Assembly: GCF_901875635.1 (NCBI RefSeq)
Contig: NZ_CABFMN010000013.1
Location: 1 to 10,818 of the forward strand
From: Xylophilus ampelinus
GTDB taxonomy: Bacteria; Pseudomonadota; Gammaproteobacteria; Burkholderiales; Burkholderiaceae_C
DNA: 10,818 nucleotides
Direction: 5' to 3'
The notes under the pieces were generated by a model. That model saw only the letters and a program-made list of their open reading frames with translations, was not told the origin of the DNA and did not search any database. Shown here piece after piece: positions 6,830-10,818 of the stretch; the first letter of the stretch is position 1; every line of letters starts with the position of its first letter. The position numbers and the translations under genes were made by a program.

Positions 6830-8050
6830 GTGATTCGCTCCGGGCGCGCCGCTGACATGGCCGCGCCCCGCCCCCTCTTGCGCCGCAAGCGCTGGATCGC
6901 CGCGCTGCTGCTCGGCCTCGGATTGGCCGGCGCCGGCCTGGCCGCCGGCTGGCTCGGCCGCGGCGGCCCGGCCTGGGAGACCACCCCGCTGGCCCGCGCC
7001 GACATCGACGCCACGGTGACCGCCGTCGGCACCCTGCAGCCGCTGCGCTACGTGGACGTGGGCGCCCAGGTCTCGGGCCAGGTGCTGCGGCTGCATGTAC
7101 AACCGGGCGACCGGGTCGACAAGGGCCGGCTGCTGGTGGAGATCGACCCCAGCGTGCAGCGGGCCACCGTGGACGCCGGCCGCGCCTCGCTGGCCGGCCT
7201 GCGCGCCCAGCTGGCCGAGCAGCGCGCGCAGCACCGCCTCGCGCAGCAGCAGTTGGCCCGCCAGCGCCAGATGGCGCGCGAGCAGGCCACCCGCGACGAG
7301 GACGTGCAGACCGCCGAGGCGGCCGAGGCCGCGTCGGCCGCGCGCATCGACCACCTGCAGGCGCAGATCGCGCAGACGCAGGCCACGCTCAAGGCCGACG
7401 AGGCGCGCCTGGGCTACACGCGCATCGACGCGCCGATGGCAGGCACCGTGGTCTCGCTCCAGGCGCGCGAGGGACAGACGCTCAACGCCACCTACCAGAC
7501 GCCCGACATCCTGCGCATCGCCGACCTGTCGACGATGACGGTGTGGACCGAGGTGTCCGAAGCCGACGTGCGCCGCGTGCGGACCGGCATGCCGGCGCAC
7601 TTCCAGACGCTGGGCGGCGACGCGCGCCGCTGGCAGGGCACGGTGCGCCAGGTGCTGCCCGCGCCGCCCCCGCCGGTCGGCAAGGGCGGCGACGGCACGG
7701 CCGCGCAGGCCGCGGCCGCCACCAAGGTGGTCATGTACACGGTGCTCTTCGACGTCGCCAACGCCGACGGCGAACTGATGCCGCAGATGACGGCGCAGGT
7801 GAGCTTCGTCGTCGCCTCGGCGCGCAACGTGCTGAGCGCGCCGCTCACGGCGCTCACGCCCGTGGCCGGCCAGCGCGACCGCTACACGGCGCGCGTGCTG
7901 AACGCAGACGGCCAGCCCGAGACGCGCGAGCTGCGCCTGGGCGTGCGCAACCGCCACCAGGGCGAGGTGCTCGAAGGCCTGGCCGAAGGCGAAGCGCTCA
8001 TCACCGGCGCGCGCGGCGCCGACACCGGCCCGCGGCGTTTCCAGTGGTGA
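6830..8050 (+). CDS. macA: MacA-type periplasmic adaptor (membrane fusion protein) of a tripartite ABC exporter
   Basis: This 406-residue adaptor links the MacB-type transporter to the outer-membrane channel. It has an N-terminal membrane anchor (about 22-42, after RRKRW), then the first lipoyl half with GAQVSGQVLRLHVQPGDRVDKGRLLVEID (78-106). An alpha-helical hairpin rich in Gln/Ala/Arg follows (about 108-195), then the second lipoyl half LGYTRIDAPMAGTVVSL. The beta-barrel and membrane-proximal domains (DLSTMTVWTEVSEADV, MTAQVSFVVASARNVLSAPLTAL) complete the family layout. A Pro/Gly/Ala-rich stretch (LPAPPPPVGKGGDG, then an Ala run) interrupts the barrel domain and looks longer than in E. 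coli MacA. The GTG at 6830 has AGGG 8 nt upstream; the ATG at 6857 (397 residues) is a plausible alternative without an SD. The stop overlaps the macB start. The substrate is unknown; iron context suggests siderophore export, as for PvdR. Confidence 0.88.
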   Translation: MIRSGRAADMAAPRPLLRRKRWIAALLLGLGLAGAGLAAGWLGRGGPAWETTPLARADIDATVTAVGTLQPLRYVDVGAQVSGQVLRLHVQPGDRVDKGRLLVEIDPSVQRATVDAGRASLAGLRAQLAEQRAQHRLAQQQLARQRQMAREQATRDEDVQTAEAAEAASAARIDHLQAQIAQTQATLKADEARLGYTRIDAPMAGTVVSLQAREGQTLNATYQTPDILRIADLSTMTVWTEVSEADVRRVRTGMPAHFQTLGGDARRWQGTVRQVLPAPPPPVGKGGDGTAAQAAAATKVVMYTVLFDVANADGELMPQMTAQVSFVVASARNVLSAPLTALTPVAGQRDRYTARVLNADGQPETRELRLGVRNRHQGEVLEGLAEGEALITGARGADTGPRRFQW

Positions 8051-10041
8051 ACTCAGCCGCCGACCCCGGGCCGCCCCTGATCGCGCTGGAGGGCCTGCGC
8101 AAGACCTACGGCGGCCACGGCGGCGCCCCCGCCGTCGAGGTGCTGCACGGCATCGACCTCACGATCCGCGCCGGCGAGTTCGTCGCCATCGTGGGCAGCT
8201 CGGGCTCCGGCAAGTCGACCTTGATGCACCTGCTGGGCTGCCTGGACCGGCCGAGCGCGGGCCGCTACCTGTTCGCCGGCCGCGACGTCGCGCAGCTCGA
8301 TGCCGATGCGCTGGCCCGCCTGCGGCGCGAGGCCTTCGGCTTCGTGTTCCAGGGCTACCACCTCATCCCCACCGAGTCGGCGCAGGAGAACGTCGAGGTG
8401 CCGGCCGTCTACGCGGGCACGCCCGAAGCCGAGCGCGCCGCCCGCGCCCGCGCCCTGCTCGCGCGGCTGGGCCTGGGCGACCGGCTGGACCACCGGCCGC
8501 ACCAGCTCTCCGGCGGCCAGCAGCAGCGCGTGTCGATCGCCCGGGCGCTGATGAACGGCGGACGCATCGTGCTGGCCGACGAACCGACCGGCGCGCTGGA
8601 TTCGGCCAGCGGGCGCGAGGTGATGGCGCTCTTCGACGAGCTGGCCGACGCCGGCCACACGGTGATCCTCATCACCCACGACCGCGAGGTGGCGCAGCGC
8701 GCGCGCCGGGTGATCGAGCTGCGCGACGGCCGCATCGTCGCCGACAGCGGCGCCGACGCTCGGAGGTTCCAAGCCAAATCGGCCTCCAGCGCCCACGGGA
8801 CGGGCGCGAGCAGCTATGAATTCGATAGCAACGAGCCGTCCGACGCCACGCGCGGCGCCTTGCGCGAGGCGCTGCGCACCGCGTGGCGCACGATGTGGCT
8901 GCACCGCGTGCGCACGGCGCTCACGCTGCTGGGCATCGTGATCGGGGTGGCGTCGGTGATCGTGATGCTGGCCGTGGGCGAAGGCGCACGCCAGCGCGTG
9001 GTGGCGCAGCTCGGCACGATGGGCACCACCATCCTCTACGTGTCGAGCCGCCCCCCGCCCACGGGCGGTGCGGCCAGCCCCATCACCGAGGACGACCTGG
9101 CGGCCATCGCCGAGCTGCCGGAGATCCGCCGCGTGCTGCCGGTGATCGGCGACCCCATCACCGTGCGCCGCGGCGCCGCCGATCGCAGCACCTACGTCTT
9201 CGCCGCCAGCACCGAGATGCCGGCCGTGCACCGCTGGGCCGTGGCGCGCGGGCGCTACTTCACCGATGTGGAGGACCGCGAACTCGCGCCGCTGGTGGTG
9301 CTGGGCCACAAGGCGGCGGCGCACTTCTTCCCCGACGACCCGGACCCGATCGGCCTGCAGCTGCTGATCGGCAACTCGCAGTTCGAGGTCATCGGCGTGA
9401 TGGCCGAGCGCGGCGCCGACTCGGGCGCGCAGGACTACGACGACATGGTCTTCATCCCCTACCGGGCCGGCCGCGCCCGCGTGTACCCGATGCAGGTGCA
9501 GCCCGACTACGTGGTGATCGAGGCGCGCACCACGGCCGACGTGCTGCCGGCCGAGGCCGCGATCCGCCGCACCCTCGCGGCGCGCCACGGCGGCCGCGAG
9601 GACTTCGGCATCGGCAACGCCGGCGCGCGCCTGCAGGCCGAGGCCGAGACGCGCCGCAGCATGACGCTGATGCTCGGCCTGGTGGCCGCGGTGTCGCTGG
9701 TGGTGGGCGGCATCGGCGTGATGAACGTGATGCTGATGGCCGTGCGAGAGCGCACGCGCGAGATCGGCATCCGCATGGCGACCGGTGCGCGGCGCGTCGA
9801 CATCCTGCGCCAGTTCATGGTCGAGGCGGTGCTGGTCACGCTCACCGGCGGTGCCGTCGGCGCGGCGATCGGGCTGGCCGTGGGCGGCGTGCTCATCGCC
9901 TCGAAGGTGCCCATCGTCTTCTCGCTCACCGCCATCGCGGGCGCCTTCGTCTGCGCCGTGGCGACCGGGCTGGTGTTCGGCTTCATGCCGGCGCGCCAGG
10001 CGGCGGCGCTCGATCCGGTGGTGGCCCTGTCTTCCGAATAG
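8047..10041 (+). CDS. macB: MacB-type ABC exporter, fused ATPase and permease
   Basis: This 664-residue protein combines an N-terminal ATPase with a four-helix permease. ATPase motifs are intact: Walker A GSSGSGKST (50-58, Lys56), Q-loop Gln102 in FQGYHLIP, signature LSGGQQQR (154-161), Walker B IVLADE (174-179, Glu179) and H-loop His211. NVEVPAVYAG and ARALMNGG are MacB family signatures. TM1 (about 290-312, RTALTLLGIVIGVASVIV) precedes a large periplasmic domain (about 315-535). TM2 starts near 539 (VVGGIGVMNVMLM), then a RERTREIGIRMA coupling helix, TM3 (about 590-615) and TM4 (about 627-650), ending PARQAAALDPV. The linker at 243-261 is encoded by a palindromic repeat-like sequence (8775-8829). 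The GTG start overlaps the macA stop as GTGA. MacB pumps export macrolides, lipopeptides, toxins or siderophores (PvdT); the neighbours favour a siderophore. Confidence 0.93.
   Translation: MNSAADPGPPLIALEGLRKTYGGHGGAPAVEVLHGIDLTIRAGEFVAIVGSSGSGKSTLMHLLGCLDRPSAGRYLFAGRDVAQLDADALARLRREAFGFVFQGYHLIPTESAQENVEVPAVYAGTPEAERAARARALLARLGLGDRLDHRPHQLSGGQQQRVSIARALMNGGRIVLADEPTGALDSASGREVMALFDELADAGHTVILITHDREVAQRARRVIELRDGRIVADSGADARRFQAKSASSAHGTGASSYEFDSNEPSDATRGALREALRTAWRTMWLHRVRTALTLLGIVIGVASVIVMLAVGEGARQRVVAQLGTMGTTILYVSSRPPPTGGAASPITEDDLAAIAELPEIRRVLPVIGDPITVRRGAADRSTYVFAASTEMPAVHRWAVARGRYFTDVEDRELAPLVVLGHKAAAHFFPDDPDPIGLQLLIGNSQFEVIGVMAERGADSGAQDYDDMVFIPYRAGRARVYPMQVQPDYVVIEARTTADVLPAEAAIRRTLAARHGGREDFGIGNAGARLQAEAETRRSMTLMLGLVAAVSLVVGGIGVMNVMLMAVRERTREIGIRMATGARRVDILRQFMVEAVLVTLTGGAVGAAIGLAVGGVLIASKVPIVFSLTAIAGAFVCAVATGLVFGFMPARQAAALDPVVALSSE
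8775..8829 (+). repeat. Palindromic two-hairpin repeat (Comamonadaceae-type) embedded in macB coding sequence
   Basis: The stretch carries two adjacent perfect hairpins: GCGCCC/GGGCGC (8789-8794 and 8802-8807, 7-nt loop) and, five bases later, GCTAT/ATAGC (8813-8817 and 8825-8829, 7-nt loop). They are preceded by AAATCGGCCTCCAGCGC. This layout matches, from memory, a dispersed intergenic repeat of Acidovorax/Variovorax-type genomes, with a CCTCCAGCGC start, a GCGC-ended hairpin and CAGCTATC...ATAGC. It is visibly more AT-rich than flanking DNA (GCTATGAATTCGATAGC) and is translated in frame as the Ser/Ala-rich linker 243-261 between ATPase and TM1. The hairpins are directly visible; the family identity is recollection, not a search result. 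Confidence 0.7.
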
Positions 10042-10048
10042 GCTTTGC

Positions 10049-10818
10049 ATGCGCTTTGCATCCTTTTCCCTTTGCCGGCTGCAGCGGTCCGTGTTCGCGG
10101 CCATGCTGCTCCTGCTGGTGGCCGCCTGCGCCACGCCACCGGCACCGGCACCCGTGCTGCCCGAAACGGCCGCGCCGGATCCGTGGTGGCAGGCGTTCGG
10201 CCACGCGCCGCTCAGCGCCTTCGTGGCCGCCGCCGACGCGCACAGCCCGCTGCAGGCTGCGGCCCTGGCGCGCGTGCGTCAGGCCGAGGCGCAGCGGCGC
10301 ATCGCCCGGGCCGGCGCGTGGCCGAGCATGACGGCCACCCTGCAGTCGTCCCGCGAAGGCCGCCTGGGCGGGCAGGCCGACATCGACGGCACCGCGCACG
10401 GCCTGCGCCTGGGCGTGGCCTACACGGCCGACCTCTGGGGCGGCCAGCGCGCCCAGGAGGACCGTGCCGAGGCGTCGCTGAGCGCCAGCCGCTTCGACCG
10501 CGACGCGGTGCGACTCGCCGTGCAGAGCGGCGCCGCGCGCGACTGGCTCGCCGCAGCCGCACTGAACGAGCGCGTCGCCCTCGGCGAACGCAGCCTGGCC
10601 GATGCACGGCGCCTGCTGCAGCTGGTGGAGGCGCGCGCGCGCGCCGGCGCCGCCACGCCTCTGGCCCTCGCACAGCAGCGCGGCATCGTCGCGACGCAGC
10701 GGCGCACGCTGGCCGAACTGCAGCAACAGGCCGCGGCCGCGCGCCAGGCCCTGCGGCGCTGGACGCCCGAAGACACCGTGCCCGCGCCCGGCGGCCTGCC
10801 CGCGCTGCACGCGCCGCC
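10049..10818 (+). CDS. NodT/TolC-family outer-membrane efflux lipoprotein (3' end outside window)
   Basis: The frame is open from the ATG at 10049 to the right edge, giving 256 codons, about half of a typical family member. The N-terminus is a lipoprotein signal peptide with lipobox VAAC (lipidated Cys27), followed by a Pro/Ala linker and DPWWQAFGHAPLSAFVAAA, the usual start of RND/ABC outer-membrane factors. Long amphipathic helices follow (AALARVRQAEAQRRIARAGAWPSMTATLQ, then RLGVAYTADLWGGQRAQEDRAEASL with the family YxxDLWG motif). A second helical pair runs around 165-235 (LLQLVEARARAGAATPLALAQQ). It would form the trimeric channel completing the MacAB pump, analogous to OpmQ. It starts 7 nt after the macB stop, so it is in the same operon; the SD is weak. 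Confidence 0.9.
   Translation, partial: MRFASFSLCRLQRSVFAAMLLLLVAACATPPAPAPVLPETAAPDPWWQAFGHAPLSAFVAAADAHSPLQAAALARVRQAEAQRRIARAGAWPSMTATLQSSREGRLGGQADIDGTAHGLRLGVAYTADLWGGQRAQEDRAEASLSASRFDRDAVRLAVQSGAARDWLAAAALNERVALGERSLADARRLLQLVEARARAGAATPLALAQQRGIVATQRRTLAELQQQAAAARQALRRWTPEDTVPAPGGLPALHAP

Noticed and set aside
6172..7032. N-terminal extension of the anti-sigma frame
   Set aside because: The extension would overlap the sigma gene, the Fur box and macA; FecR proteins start with the DUF4880-type helix, which here begins right after the GTG at 6171.
7543..8046. Upstream extension of the macB frame
   Set aside because: It lies inside macA and encodes Arg-rich shadow sequence; MacB proteins begin about 10 residues before the LEGLRKTY-type strand, matching the GTG at 8047.
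8053..10134. A 693-codon minus-strand open frame opposite macB
   Set aside because: Its composition is biased towards His, Arg, Ala and Gly and it mirrors the MacB coding frame, which has all ABC motifs intact.
1..10818. CRISPR array, tRNA, rRNA, insertion sequence or attachment site
   Set aside because: I saw no regularly spaced repeats, tRNA-like or rRNA segments, transposase motifs or target-site duplications.

Overview
The window is GC-rich, compactly packed chromosomal DNA that looks like a betaproteobacterium, most likely a member of the Comamonadaceae (Variovorax/Acidovorax-type). The evidence is the very high GC content, the gene families present, and a degenerate copy of what I recognise from memory as a dispersed palindromic repeat of that family inside macB. 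The taxonomic call is inference; no database was consulted.

The locus is an iron/siderophore island of two divergent gene blocks meeting at a 146-bp intergenic region (6684-6829). Leftward (minus strand) from it run: a FecI-type ECF sigma factor (6168-6683), a FecR-type anti-sigma/signal transducer (5206-6171), a TonB-dependent siderophore receptor with an N-terminal STN signalling domain (2641-5106), a periplasmic DUF4198 protein (1958-2578), a small membrane DUF3649 protein (1593-1961) and a PepSY-type transmembrane protein that runs off the left edge (1-1596). Rightward (plus strand) run a MacA-type periplasmic adaptor (6830-8050), a MacB-type ABC exporter (8047-10041) and a NodT/TolC-type outer-membrane lipoprotein that runs off the right edge (10049-10818). 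These three form a complete tripartite efflux pump.

A good Fur box (6724-6742) lies just upstream of the sigma gene. The implied logic is: iron starvation lifts Fur repression of sigma/anti-sigma; the loaded receptor signals through its STN domain to the anti-sigma factor; the sigma factor then activates the receptor and downstream genes. The DUF4198-DUF3649-PepSY trio resembles the periplasmic iron-release (reductive) module known around pyoverdine and ferrioxamine uptake. The MacAB-OMF pump resembles the PvdRT-OpmQ siderophore export/recycling pump. Together the window reads as a possible uptake, reductive release and re-export unit for one siderophore. The siderophore is unknown, and no biosynthesis gene is visible.

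Four gene junctions use the same 4-bp GTGA start/stop overlap, which implies tight translational coupling. The only intergenic stretches are 62 bp (2579-2640), about 99 bp (5107-5205) and 146 bp (6684-6829). There are no tRNA, rRNA, CRISPR or transposase genes that I can see.
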